From QQUD01 sp039029915 (lineage in GTDB: Bacteria; Chloroflexota; Anaerolineae; Promineifilales; Promineifilaceae), in assembly GCA_039029915.1 (NCBI GenBank), contig JBCCFD010000058.1, positions 1-25,446 of the forward strand: DNA of 25,446 bases, written 5' to 3'. The notes under the pieces are model-generated. The model ran no database searches. It had not been told where the DNA came from and saw nothing but the letters and a program-made list of their open reading frames with translations. The position numbers and the translations under genes are program-made. The first letter of the stretch is position 1. Each line of letters opens with the position of its first letter. Below, one piece after another: positions 1 to 7,419 of the stretch.

Positions 1-440
1 CCAACGCCCACAATATGCCCCGCTTTTGCCCGCTCAAAACGAGCCGCCGCTTGATTCAACCAGGCGATCGCCCCTAAAGTGTTGATTTCCATCATGCTTT
101 TGTCTTTTTCAAAGTTGTATTCGTTGATGGACACTTTTTGCAGAATGCCAGCGTTGTAAATGATGAGGTCTAGCCCGCCTAAATCGCTGACGATTTGTTG
201 AAAAAGGGTGGGAACTTCATCGTAGTTGGTCACGTTATGGATGATGGGCAAAACGGCCGTTTTTTCCTGGGAGGCATTAATTGCATCACACATCGACTGT
301 AATTTGGCTTCACGTCGGGCAATAGCGGCCACGGTATAGCCAGAATGAACGAGCTCACGAACAAGCGCCGCACCAATACCAGAGGATGCACCTACAACAA
401 TGGCTCGTTTTTGGGGTTCTAAGGGTCTTGTTGATTCCAT
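1..440 (-). CDS. Short-chain dehydrogenase/reductase, 3' end beyond window
   Basis: The reading frame is open on the minus strand from an ATG at 438-440 to the window edge (146 codons seen), so the C-terminal part is missing. The product starts MESTRPLEPQKRAIVVG and carries the Rossmann cofactor motif GASSGIG at residues 17-23 and the structural NAG motif near residue 98 (IIYNAGIL). Both are diagnostic of classical SDR enzymes, NAD(P)-dependent oxidoreductases acting in the cytoplasm. The catalytic S-Y-K residues lie outside the window, so activity cannot be confirmed. It follows two acyltransferase genes on the same strand with a 177-bp gap, so a lipid-related role is possible but is inference. 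No clear Shine-Dalgarno sequence precedes the ATG; a TAAAAT box lies about 9 nt upstream, which would suit a near-leaderless transcript. Confidence 0.85.
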   Translation of the reverse strand, partial: MESTRPLEPQKRAIVVGASSGIGAALVRELVHSGYTVAAIARREAKLQSMCDAINASQEKTAVLPIIHNVTNYDEVPTLFQQIVSDLGGLDLIIYNAGILQKVSINEYNFEKDKSMMEINTLGAIAWLNQAAARFERAKAGHIVGV

Positions 441-617
441 ATGGCTGGAATTTTAGCACAAAATGAAGTGGGAAGGGCAGAGGTTAAGGTGGGAGAGTTG
501 TCGTGTCGTTATGTCGTAAGGTTATAGGTTACAAGTTGCAGGTTACAAATAAAGGAGCAGATTCACTTCCACACCCATTCTTCGACACCTTGTCACCCGC
601 TTACCTTCGTTATCCCC

Positions 618-1397
618 TCACGAAGGAATATTCCCCAACAGCTTATGCTCATGGGTCAGCACATCCATCATCGCCTGTCGCGTCTCTTTGGCTAACTTTT
701 CAATATCGTCCCCTGGCTTTGGTGAAACAATGGGAAGTGGGCAAACCTTCACATTGATACGAGTCATATGTTTGCAGAAATTCCATGCTACAAGAAACGT
801 ATTCTTTTCGGTCCAAAACACAAGGTCCAGCTTATCGTAGATCAAGACGCAGGGCAGACAGCTGTAGTCTGTATCTTGGGCAATCTCGAATGCGCCATAG
901 CGAAGCGGCGAAATTTCAGTGGGGGGTGGTTGAATATACCCTTCCGGATACAAAATCATCGGAGGGAATTTGGGGGCGTCTATTAAGGCATCCCGAGCAG
1001 CCGTCCGTGATTCTTTGTTTTTTCGGTTAACAAAAACACAGCCAATCGAGCGGGCAATTGAGCCAATAAACGGCATTTTGTCCACCGCGGCCATTGCTAA
1101 GAAGCGCACGGGAGTAATTTCAAACGCAACGAGAATATCAATAAACGTGGTGTGGTTTGGGAAAATAAACCCGTGATGATTTTGAAAGAGTTCTTTGTCT
1201 TCTACATGAATTTTGACGTTAAGAACGAGGTTGACAAAGATAACTAACGATCGGGTTAACCAACCGGATAGAGGAATCTCTTTTATTTTGATGTTTGTTA
1301 ATGCCGCAATGCCTATGACAATCATCATGATAAACAGCGCTAAGATGACGGTTCCAAATCGCAAGGCGGCAACAATGGTTTCTACAATTGTTTTCAT
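618..1397 (-). CDS. 1-acylglycerol-3-phosphate acyltransferase-like protein (PlsC family), second paralogue
   Basis: 259 residues. An N-terminal hydrophobic segment (about residues 10-33) is followed by the acyltransferase HX4D motif NHTTFID (H82, D87) and a PEG motif (ILYPEGYI), as in LPLAT/PlsC enzymes that acylate lysophosphatidate or related lysolipids at the inner membrane. The usual FPEGTR block is altered to YPEGYI, so the residues that help bind substrate phosphate differ from its neighbour and its acceptor may differ too. Its ATG overlaps the stop of the upstream paralogue by 4 nt (ATGA), which indicates translational coupling. The two proteins align along their whole length (NH(T/V)(T/S)(F/Y)IDILV, then CVFVNRKNKESR against CLFVKRKDKDSR), so they arose by tandem duplication. 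Confidence 0.85.
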   Translation of the reverse strand: MKTIVETIVAALRFGTVILALFIMMIVIGIAALTNIKIKEIPLSGWLTRSLVIFVNLVLNVKIHVEDKELFQNHHGFIFPNHTTFIDILVAFEITPVRFLAMAAVDKMPFIGSIARSIGCVFVNRKNKESRTAARDALIDAPKFPPMILYPEGYIQPPPTEISPLRYGAFEIAQDTDYSCLPCVLIYDKLDLVFWTEKNTFLVAWNFCKHMTRINVKVCPLPIVSPKPGDDIEKLAKETRQAMMDVLTHEHKLLGNIPS

Positions 1398-2167
1398 GAG
1401 CTGGCTGGCTCCTTTATTTCTGCTGCATATTGATATTTTGTGAGGATATGGTTCATTTTAGCGTGGGTATCAATTGAAAGTTGAACAGGGTCTTGTTCGG
1501 GCAACGGCCGTATTTCATCCAACAAATAAATCGTTGCGGTCAACCGTTCTTTACTGCTTAATAAGCGCCAATACGCCTTCCAAATCGACTCATCGTGCGT
1601 GCGAATCAGCGCCAGCTTATCATACACAATGGCCAAAGGCAGAATTGGCGTTTTGGTTTCAGCCGCAATTTCAAACCCCCCGTACCTGAAAGGTAATAGC
1701 TCAGTTCCCGAACCGCGGGTACCTTCTGGAAAGATGATGATTGGTGGGAATAGGTCAATATTTTTCATCGTTTCACGGGCATTTTTACGCGAATCTTTAT
1801 CTTTTCGTTTTACAAAGAGACATCCAATTGCATAGGCAACCTGTCCAACCACCGGCCAGTACCGTATCTTGTTTTTGGCTAAAAACCGACATGGCACTGC
1901 CTCATAAAGCACTAAAATATCGATGTAGCTGACGTGGTTTGGCATTAAGAAGCCTGAAAATTTACTGAGTCGTTCAGATTCCGGCACCACGACTTTTATA
2001 TTTGTGCCAAAGACGAGTAAATCAACCGCCTGAATGAGTACCCAAAAGGCAAGCTGATACCGTCCAACCCTGACCGGAATAAAGGCCGCAATAAAGATTA
2101 GAATGCCTACAATGATGATGGTGAGTATACAGAATGTGAGTCGTGTAATGCCGCGAATAAAGCTCAT
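1394..2167 (-). CDS. 1-acylglycerol-3-phosphate acyltransferase-like protein (PlsC family), first paralogue
   Basis: 257 residues, first gene of a probable acyltransferase-acyltransferase-SDR unit. The N-terminal third is hydrophobic (about residues 8-50, one or two membrane segments). The catalytic motif is NHVSYID (N77, H78, D83, i.e. HX4D), and block III is the canonical FPEGTRGSG. This matches phospholipid-synthesis acyltransferases of the PlsC superfamily, although the same fold also covers lysolipid and ornithine-lipid acyltransferases, so the exact acceptor is unknown. One perfect ACGGCCGT palindrome lies in the coding region (1504-1511, read as R-P). No strong ribosome binding site precedes the ATG. 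The 5' flank is the double-hairpin repeat at 2179-2293. Confidence 0.88.
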   Translation of the reverse strand: MSFIRGITRLTFCILTIIIVGILIFIAAFIPVRVGRYQLAFWVLIQAVDLLVFGTNIKVVVPESERLSKFSGFLMPNHVSYIDILVLYEAVPCRFLAKNKIRYWPVVGQVAYAIGCLFVKRKDKDSRKNARETMKNIDLFPPIIIFPEGTRGSGTELLPFRYGGFEIAAETKTPILPLAIVYDKLALIRTHDESIWKAYWRLLSSKERLTATIYLLDEIRPLPEQDPVQLSIDTHAKMNHILTKYQYAAEIKEPASS

Positions 2168-2178
2168 AATCTTTTTTT

Positions 2179-2293
2179 AAGTAATTTTCAACAAATATCT
2201 TAAATTTAAAATTGGGCAATGAAAATTACTTTCAGGAGAACAAAAACTTAGATTAAGCTGTTTTATTTCAAGATACTTTTTGTTCTCCACTTA
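2179..2293 (+). repeat. Double-hairpin repeat element, copy A
   Basis: Two adjacent inverted repeats. Hairpin 1 has 12-bp perfect arms AAGTAATTTTCA (2179-2190) and TGAAAATTACTT (2220-2231). Hairpin 2 has 12-bp perfect arms GGAGAACAAAAA (2235-2246) and TTTTTGTTCTCC (2277-2288). The same unit occurs inverted at 3674-3790 on the other side of the PHP gene. The two copies align without gaps over 66 bp (2228-2293 against 3739-3674) with 11 mismatches. Hairpin 1 differs between copies at two arm positions, and both changes are compensated in the opposite arm, which supports conserved base pairing. No coding content is seen. It is probably a REP- or MITE-like non-autonomous element, with function unknown. 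It fills much of the 322-bp gap 2168-2489. Confidence 0.75.
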
Positions 2294-2386
2294 GCAAATC
2301 AAAAAAAGAAATTTGAAAACCGGTGTGTTTAATGTGATTTACTTACATGAAAACACAACAAGGTTTGAAAAGGTACGTTTTTTCAA

Positions 2387-2480
2387 GAACACTGAGTTTC
2401 TCAGAGGCCCTCAGAGCTAGACGGAGAAAAAATGCAAACTCTCTGAGACCCCTTGAGGTGGTCGGTAGTTTTCAGTGTTC
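2387..2480. repeat. Inverted-repeat element with 9-bp ends
   Basis: The ends are GAACACTGA (2387-2395) and TCAGTGTTC (2472-2480), a perfect 9-bp inverted repeat. Inside, CTCAGAG-type and CTCTGAG-type sequences can pair further, so most of the 94 bp could fold into one long imperfect hairpin. It sits just 3' of the PHP stop codon (2490, minus strand) and could also act as a transcription-ending structure. It has no T-run typical of an intrinsic terminator. No open reading frame of note is present. Confidence 0.5.
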
Positions 2481-2489
2481 CTAACATCA

Positions 2490-3593
2490 TTAAACTAAAA
2501 AGATCGGGTTACTATAAATCCAACCTCGATTTTGCCCCAAATATGGAATATGACATTCAACGCGATAAGCTCCGGCTTGAGTGGCGTGAAAAGTGAGATG
2601 AGTTTCATTAACGGCCGTTGCCACGACTTCCCCCTGACGAATTAACGTGATCGTACACGGTTGGGGTGCTGAGACTTGTAGCGTTGCCCCATTCTGAAAC
2701 CGAATACGTTCTCCCATACTGCCTTTTGTTTTGCTTTTGGCCTTGAATTTAAAGCCATCTGTTTTGGCGGGGATATCGTAAGCGATCCAGCTATTTCCTT
2801 TGCCAATGGCACGATAGATGAGCTGTTTATCATGGCTCACATCATCGGATAGAGGTGCGGAGAGAATGAGGTGGGTATTGACGGCCGTAAACAGATAGTC
2901 ATACGGAAATATGATCCGCTTAATAGGCCCTAAGTTCATGGGCGTGGCGTGAGCGTCGCTGTTGCCAACCGCCACAATCTGCTTCCCTTCTGCCAAAAGT
3001 TCATCCCAAAAGTTGAGCGTTTTCTGATTTGCCCCATTCATAAACTTTTCGGGATTGAGCGCAACGCGTAGGGCAACTAGCTTTTGGAGCCAGATGGGTT
3101 TAAAGGGGAGCTTGTCAATCTCACGCGACATCTTTTCAAGGAAGCTGGACATGTAGTTCCAAATTTCCAATCCGGTATATCCCTCAATTTCCCAATCGTG
3201 CCAGCCTAAATCTTCGATGCCGAGGTCGGGCAGGCCCGGCTCATGTGGATGAGCTAAGAAGCCATAGCCGCCGGCTTCGATCGTTTCGTTCACTAACTGT
3301 TGGGGATTATTGGCAAATTGGGAAAGCTCTTTTTCAGCCCCGTAGGCTAAAAAGTGGCTGGCTTGTGGCTCCCGCCGACTGTTGTGAACTTCTTCACCGG
3401 TGAGCAGAAGGATACGGCCGTGTTCGTTCTCATAATACCCCTCAACCCCATCAATCCAAATGTTATGGTCAGTGACAACGACAAAGTCCAGCCCCGCCTT
3501 AATGCCAGCCTCCGCAATTTCGCCGTGCCACCCCTCACCATCGGAGTATGGCGTGTGCATATGCATATTGCCACTAACTTCGTGTTGACTCAT
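2490..3593 (-). CDS. PHP-domain metal-dependent phosphoesterase
   Basis: 367 residues. The N-terminal PHP fold shows its metal-binding motifs in order: NMHMHTPYSDG (H11, H13, D18), TDHN (D42, H43), GEEVH (E67-E68), HPHEP near residue 116 and GNSDAH near residue 211. These residues bind a di- or trinuclear metal centre in PHP phosphatases and nucleases. After about residue 270 the chain becomes beta-rich and hydrophilic (accessory C-terminal region). There is no signal peptide, so it is cytoplasmic. The start ATG is preceded by GAGGAA at a good distance and by a 10-bp hairpin in the leader. The gene stands alone, bracketed by inverted copies of a double-hairpin element, and a decayed fragment matching its first codons lies at 7420-7490. 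The substrate is not predictable; polymerase-associated PHP domains are ruled out by size and context. Confidence 0.88.
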   Translation of the reverse strand: MSQHEVSGNMHMHTPYSDGEGWHGEIAEAGIKAGLDFVVVTDHNIWIDGVEGYYENEHGRILLLTGEEVHNSRREPQASHFLAYGAEKELSQFANNPQQLVNETIEAGGYGFLAHPHEPGLPDLGIEDLGWHDWEIEGYTGLEIWNYMSSFLEKMSREIDKLPFKPIWLQKLVALRVALNPEKFMNGANQKTLNFWDELLAEGKQIVAVGNSDAHATPMNLGPIKRIIFPYDYLFTAVNTHLILSAPLSDDVSHDKQLIYRAIGKGNSWIAYDIPAKTDGFKFKAKSKTKGSMGERIRFQNGATLQVSAPQPCTITLIRQGEVVATAVNETHLTFHATQAGAYRVECHIPYLGQNRGWIYSNPIFLV

Positions 3594-3613
3594 CCTGCTT
3601 CCTCAATTCAATA

Positions 3614-3639
3614 GATGTACTTTACCGTCAAAGTACATC
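3614..3639. promoter_or_regulatory. Perfect hairpin in the leader of the PHP gene
   Basis: GATGTACTTT (3614-3623) and AAAGTACATC (3630-3639) form a perfect 10-bp inverted repeat around a 6-nt loop, 21 bp upstream of the PHP start codon. The symmetry suits a repressor operator, and as RNA it would form a stable leader hairpin just 5' of the ribosome binding site. A weak TACAAT -10-like box lies further upstream on the minus strand. Function is inferred. Confidence 0.5.
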
Positions 3640-3673
3640 CAGCATAGATTGTATATGAAACAAGTGGAAATCA

Positions 3674-3790
3674 TAAGTGGAGACCAAAAAGCATTTTGGA
3701 ATAAAACAGCTTTGCAAAGGGTTTTGTTCTCCTGAAAGTCATTTGCACTGTCAAATGCATGGTCAAGACATTTGGCAAAGCAAATGACTT
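3674..3790 (-). repeat. Double-hairpin repeat element, copy B (inverted)
   Basis: This is the counterpart of the element at 2179-2293 in opposite orientation. Hairpin 1 has 11-bp perfect arms AAGTCATTTGC (3736-3746) and GCAAATGACTT (3780-3790). Hairpin 2 runs 3674-3732 with the GGAGA/TCTCC-type ends retained but one mismatch in the stem. Relative to copy A, hairpin 1 carries two base-pair swaps (A-T to C-G and T-A to G-C) with both sides changed together. It occupies the middle of the 318-bp gap 3594-3911. Confidence 0.73.
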
Positions 3791-3822
3791 AAAATGAGGT
3801 TTGGCAAGAAGAATGTTTATTA

Positions 3823-3906
3823 CCCTGAAGGGGGTGAATACCCCGCCACTTGTGGCGAGAAAAATTCCTTTTGGGCTTTGATACCCCGTCCGCTTGCGGC
3901 GGGGTA
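3823..3906. repeat. Cluster of short GC-rich hairpins
   Basis: Two tight hairpins are clear. CGCCAC-TT-GTGGCG lies at 3844-3857. A longer one at 3882-3906 has arms TACCCCGTCCGC and GCGGCGGGGTA around a TT loop, with one bulged base. An ACCC-TGAA-GGGGGT stem precedes them. They lie directly 3' of the TadE-like gene stop (3912, minus strand) and could slow or end its transcription. No T-tract follows on the minus strand, so they are not classical intrinsic terminators. Confidence 0.5.
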
Positions 3907-3911
3907 GTTCA

Positions 3912-4526
3912 TTATGGCTGGGCTGTTGTAGGCGCTTCCGGTGTAGGTAAGGTTGGTACTATAGGTGGGAGTACCGGTTCAGAGCTAGGTGGTGAGATAC
4001 CAAACAGTTCATTGTTGGCCACCCGTTGCACCACAATAGGGACGGTTGGGAAAAACCGATTAACGATTGGAGCTCTGAGTGGCATTTGATAGCGTACGCG
4101 GATGACGACCGGCAGACCGGGCAAGCCAGCAAAATCCTTTTTTAATTGATATGTTTCATCGCCTCCATAAATTTCAATGGCGTAAAAATAGGGAGATTTT
4201 TCGGTGTCAACATCATCATTAATTGGCAAATTGAGTAGTTCATTGCGCGTTCGATAAATGATTGAGACCAAACGCAAGTCACCATTCACCATTTGCCCAT
4301 CCTCAATTGGTGCACGATTGTATTTGCCTAATGGCAATCCATTGTCCAAAATTGCAGGTTCAAGTCGCCCTGTTACTGCGTATTTGAGGCCACTCTCTAC
4401 CGCTTGCCTAAGAATTAGCCTGGCTCGAACGTATTGGACAGCGTTTATTGCGAAAAAGACAGCGACCACCAATATGAGTGTGAGCAAAAATCGGTTGATA
4501 ACCTTGTTTTTTTGTAAATTATACAT
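3912..4526 (-). CDS. TadE-like pseudopilin/membrane-anchored protein
   Basis: 204 residues from the ATG at 4524-4526. I chose this over the in-frame ATG at 4559 because CTCCTTT (AAAGGAG on the coding strand) lies about 10 nt upstream of it, inside the longer version. One transmembrane helix (about residues 12-31, INRFLLTLILVVAVFFAINA) is followed by RARLILRQAVESGLKYAVTGR, which resembles the post-helix region of TadE/TadG-family minor pseudopilins (RQAVREGARYAVTG type). The extracytoplasmic part of ~150 residues ends in a proline/threonine-rich tail (ILPPIVPTLPTPEAPTTAQP). No other tad genes are in the window, so it is either an orphan or its partners lie elsewhere. It is divergent from the kinase-propeller gene across a 215-bp gap rich in inverted repeats. 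Confidence 0.65.
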   Translation of the reverse strand: MYNLQKNKVINRFLLTLILVVAVFFAINAVQYVRARLILRQAVESGLKYAVTGRLEPAILDNGLPLGKYNRAPIEDGQMVNGDLRLVSIIYRTRNELLNLPINDDVDTEKSPYFYAIEIYGGDETYQLKKDFAGLPGLPVVIRVRYQMPLRAPIVNRFFPTVPIVVQRVANNELFGISPPSSEPVLPPIVPTLPTPEAPTTAQP

Positions 4527-4586
4527 TGATGAACCACTCCTTTGTGCACAAATTTTCACCCTGAAGAACCAATCTTAAGCATAAGT

Positions 4587-4690
4587 GAAACGAAGCTCCT
4601 GCTTTGGATGAAACGACGGCTATAAGCTTCGTTTCCTCGAGGTTCCGAAGCTTTTGTCTAACACATTTTTCAATTTAGAAACTTCGGAAC
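4587..4690. repeat. Two consecutive inverted repeats in a divergent promoter region
   Basis: Repeat 1 is GAAACGAAGCT (4587-4597) with AGCTTCGTTTC (4625-4635), 11 bp perfect. Repeat 2 is GTTCCGAAG (4642-4650) with CTTCGGAAC (4682-4690), 9 bp perfect. Both lie between the divergent TadE-like and kinase-propeller genes and both contain a GAAGC/GCTTC core. They could be operators or hairpins of a mobile repeat. A possible -10 box TATAAT is at 4709-4714, but no convincing -35 was found. Confidence 0.5.
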
Positions 4691-4741
4691 AGTTTGGTTA
4701 TGCTAGAATATAATTTATGTAAATAAAAGGAAATCAATGAC

Positions 4742-7267
4742 ATGGTGCCTATCATTGACAATCGATTAGCAGACAATCTAACGCCAAATATCAAGCAAGT
4801 TATTCAGATGATGTTTGATGGGTATGAAAAAGTCATTATCCTGTCAGAATTTTCTGATGGATATACCCCAAGCCGTGTGTTTTTGATCCGCACAATTAAA
4901 AGCGATGGACCACAATTACGCTCTGTTATTAAAGTGGGACCGGTAGGCGAGATTAAAAAAGAGTGGCAAGCGTATCGGGATATTATTGAGCAAAGGTTGA
5001 CACGTATTGCCCATGTGCAGCAGGCCCCAACTTTTCTCTCCAATAATCATTTCGGGGGGCTTTGGTATTCACTCGCCGCAGATGGTGTGTTTGATTTTAT
5101 GGATTTTGCGGCCTTTGCCGAGCGGGAAGAGCAGACCAAAGTCCTAAACGTGCTAAACCGACTGTTGGTCGCGTTAGATGCTTTGTGGGGGCCTCAGAAA
5201 TTTGTTGAAACTGAAATGCATTTTCGGCAGGTGTATGATTCTTTTTTACCGGCAAATTTGATGCTTGAAGAGCTGGCTTCTATTGACGTGGATATAGACC
5301 GGTCGCTTTATCCAAGTACGATTAAAAACCAAGCTTGGGCAGTAGGTGATGTTTTGCAACTCGACGGCTTTGTACCGACAAAAATCGATCGTGAAAACAA
5401 TCATATGATGCTCAATACGAATAGCTCGACACCTTATCGGCTGACTTTGGCATCGGTATCAAATATCGCCCAATATAACATTGATCAACCCTTACCTAAA
5501 CCGATTTTTTGTCGTGTTGTTAATACACGGAGGCAGTTTCTTGAGGAAAAAGTTGCCGGCGTATTAGGTGATGACTCATTCGTCACTCAAGCTCACTTTG
5601 AGCAAGATGGAAACTTATTATTGCCAAATCCTTTGATGGCAATAGATCAACTGCAGGATCGATCTTTTGATAACTATCAATCAAGCGTTCACGGTGATTT
5701 GCATTTGAAGAATATACTGGTTGAGGAAAAGGATAATGAGGTATACATCATTGATTTTGGTAGCTCTCGCAAAGATTATATTATGTTTGATTTGCTTGAT
5801 TTAGAATCAAGTATCATGCGCACCTTATTTTCAAAAGAATTCAAATTTGATAAGACTTTCCCTACTTCAATTTTTAACTTCTATAAACGCCTGCACTGTC
5901 ATATTGTTGAAGGTAAGGATAATGTAGCGATTCCTGCTAATCTTCCGTTTGATATGCTTGTGCAACTGCGGCAAGCGGCCCGGAATTATCTTTTTAATCA
6001 ACAAGATTGGCGCACTTACTACGATGCGCTTTGCTTACATTTCATCAGCTCTCTGAAGTTTTCTAGCTTATCTGATGCAGAAAAGCAGGTCATGTTTTGG
6101 GGCGCAGCAGCCATATTAAAAATTAATCGAGATGCCCCACGGTGTTCTGATTTTGATGTTAGACAATCACAAGCTGCTGAACTTGACAGCACAACTGTCT
6201 CTCAAGAACCCATAGGTCAACACAATCGTGATCAATCATCTGATATACAGCTTTTGAATAGCTGGAAATTCTATACCGGGGCCGGGGTTGCTTCTGTAGC
6301 GCTTTCTAAAAATGGAAAGCAGTTTTTGGCGGGCACCTTAGGTAAAGACGTCTTCTTCCTAGACCAGAATGGTGAGCTGTTGTGGCAAAAATCTGTTGGT
6401 AATCAGGCGTGGCGGGCTGGTTTGGGATTGGATGCTAAAACGGCCGTTATTGGCACCGGCAGCACGCGTTTTTGGGATATGAAAGGGCGGGGGTTATTTT
6501 GGTTTGAGCAGGATGGTCGCCTCCGTCATCAAGTTGATTTAGCCGCATCTGCGTGGGGATTAGCGGTTTCAGCCGATGGGTCTACCGTAGCGGTAGGCAC
6601 CTCAGAAAAACAACTCATTGTATTTGATAATCAAGGGCATAAGCTTTGGCAGCATGATGTGGCTGGATTGGGCTGGTATGCTTGGGTGTGGAGCGCTGCG
6701 CTTTCTGCGGATGGGGGCGTGATTGCTGCTGGGGCAGCTGATAAGCGTATTCGAATTTGGCGACGCAGCGGCGTTTTGCTTGGAGAATACGCCACAAGGG
6801 CTGATGTATTTGCAACGGCCGTATCGGCTGATGGGCGTACCATTGCCGCTGGAGACAGCAGTGGTCACGTTTATTGTCTCGATCGGCAAGGCCAATTGCT
6901 GTGGGAGGAATCGCTTGCAGACAAGGTGTGGGCTGTTGCCTTAAGCACTGATGGGCAAAGCTTATTAGTTGGGGCAGGTGAAAAAGAGGCCCACATCCGC
7001 ATCTATAATCAGGCTGGTCAGTTTTTATGGAAACGGCATGTGGGTGGAAGCGTCATCAATGTGGGGTTTAGTGCGCAGGGAAACAGGGTCGTAGCGGGGA
7101 CCAGAGACGGTGGTATTTTTATTTTTGATCGCGAGCAGGTTTTGCACCAGGCTAGAGCCGAGGAAAAAGTACGGGATGTGGCTATTTCTCCAAATGGTGA
7201 GTGGGTCGTTGCCGGTTCAGAGGATGGATATGTGTATGGCTTCCAGCTACCTTCATCCATAAAGTGA
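4742..7267 (+). CDS. Kinase-like (aminoglycoside phosphotransferase-fold) protein fused to a beta-propeller
   Basis: 841 residues with AAAGGA about 10 nt before the ATG. Residues ~35-75 look like the N-lobe of an APH/choline-kinase-like fold (SRVFLIRTI, then SVIKVGP with the likely ATP-binding lysine). The catalytic loop is HGDLHLKNIL (H317, D319, N324) and the metal motif DFG is at D338, so key residues are intact. Between the lobes (about residues 195-270) is a beta-rich insert, GDVLQLDGFVPTKI onward, that may be an OB-like fold. From about residue 500 to the end there are seven or more repeats of the form W-x-x-A-L-S-x-D-G-x-x-(L/V)-x-(A/V)-G-x-x-(D/E)-x-x-(I/V), as in PQQ/WD-type propellers. 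The kinase part resembles TCAD9-type domains described in bacterial conflict systems; that match is from memory. No signal peptide, so cytoplasmic. The substrate is unknown. Confidence 0.8.
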   Translation: MVPIIDNRLADNLTPNIKQVIQMMFDGYEKVIILSEFSDGYTPSRVFLIRTIKSDGPQLRSVIKVGPVGEIKKEWQAYRDIIEQRLTRIAHVQQAPTFLSNNHFGGLWYSLAADGVFDFMDFAAFAEREEQTKVLNVLNRLLVALDALWGPQKFVETEMHFRQVYDSFLPANLMLEELASIDVDIDRSLYPSTIKNQAWAVGDVLQLDGFVPTKIDRENNHMMLNTNSSTPYRLTLASVSNIAQYNIDQPLPKPIFCRVVNTRRQFLEEKVAGVLGDDSFVTQAHFEQDGNLLLPNPLMAIDQLQDRSFDNYQSSVHGDLHLKNILVEEKDNEVYIIDFGSSRKDYIMFDLLDLESSIMRTLFSKEFKFDKTFPTSIFNFYKRLHCHIVEGKDNVAIPANLPFDMLVQLRQAARNYLFNQQDWRTYYDALCLHFISSLKFSSLSDAEKQVMFWGAAAILKINRDAPRCSDFDVRQSQAAELDSTTVSQEPIGQHNRDQSSDIQLLNSWKFYTGAGVASVALSKNGKQFLAGTLGKDVFFLDQNGELLWQKSVGNQAWRAGLGLDAKTAVIGTGSTRFWDMKGRGLFWFEQDGRLRHQVDLAASAWGLAVSADGSTVAVGTSEKQLIVFDNQGHKLWQHDVAGLGWYAWVWSAALSADGGVIAAGAADKRIRIWRRSGVLLGEYATRADVFATAVSADGRTIAAGDSSGHVYCLDRQGQLLWEESLADKVWAVALSTDGQSLLVGAGEKEAHIRIYNQAGQFLWKRHVGGSVINVGFSAQGNRVVAGTRDGGIFIFDREQVLHQARAEEKVRDVAISPNGEWVVAGSEDGYVYGFQLPSSIK

Positions 7268-7298
7268 TAGACTATCTAAGCTCCCAACCATAATTAAT

Positions 7299-7381
7299 CA
7301 GGACTTACGCAAATAGCGGTCACTGAGCTTGTCGAAGTGACTTTCTTAACCCTTCGACAGGCTCAGGGTGCGTAAGTCCTG
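7299..7381. mobile_element. 83-bp MITE-like element with target-site duplication
   Basis: Perfect 13-bp terminal inverted repeats, CAGGACTTACGCA (7299-7311) and TGCGTAAGTCCTG (7369-7381), are flanked on both sides by the same 5 bp, TTAAT (7294-7298 and 7382-7386). This is a target-site duplication. The inside holds CTGAGCTTGTCGAAG and CTTCGACAGGCTCAG, a second inverted repeat with one mismatch, of the type widely scattered between bacterial genes. It has no transposase, so it needs one in trans. Open frames reading PEPVEG through it are artefacts. It lies 31 bp after the kinase-propeller stop. Confidence 0.85.
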
Positions 7382-7419
7382 TTAATATCAACTTTGCCAG
7401 AAGCAAATAAGTATTTTTA

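Noticed and set aside
64..71. GCGATCGC, the cyanobacterial HIP1 octamer (also at 19700-19707)
   Set aside because: Only two copies in 25 kb; far below the density of ACGGCCGT and compatible with mild bias.
500..548. Short GGTTACAA direct repeats (528-535, 541-548)
   Set aside because: Only two exact units 13 bp apart in an AT-rich spacer; could be chance or a minor slippage repeat.
3882..3906. Intrinsic terminator after the TadE-like gene
   Set aside because: The stem is strong but no T-tract follows on the transcribed strand.
6241..7260. Tandem DNA repeats in the propeller region
   Set aside because: The periodicity is at protein level (propeller blades); nucleotide identity between blades is low.
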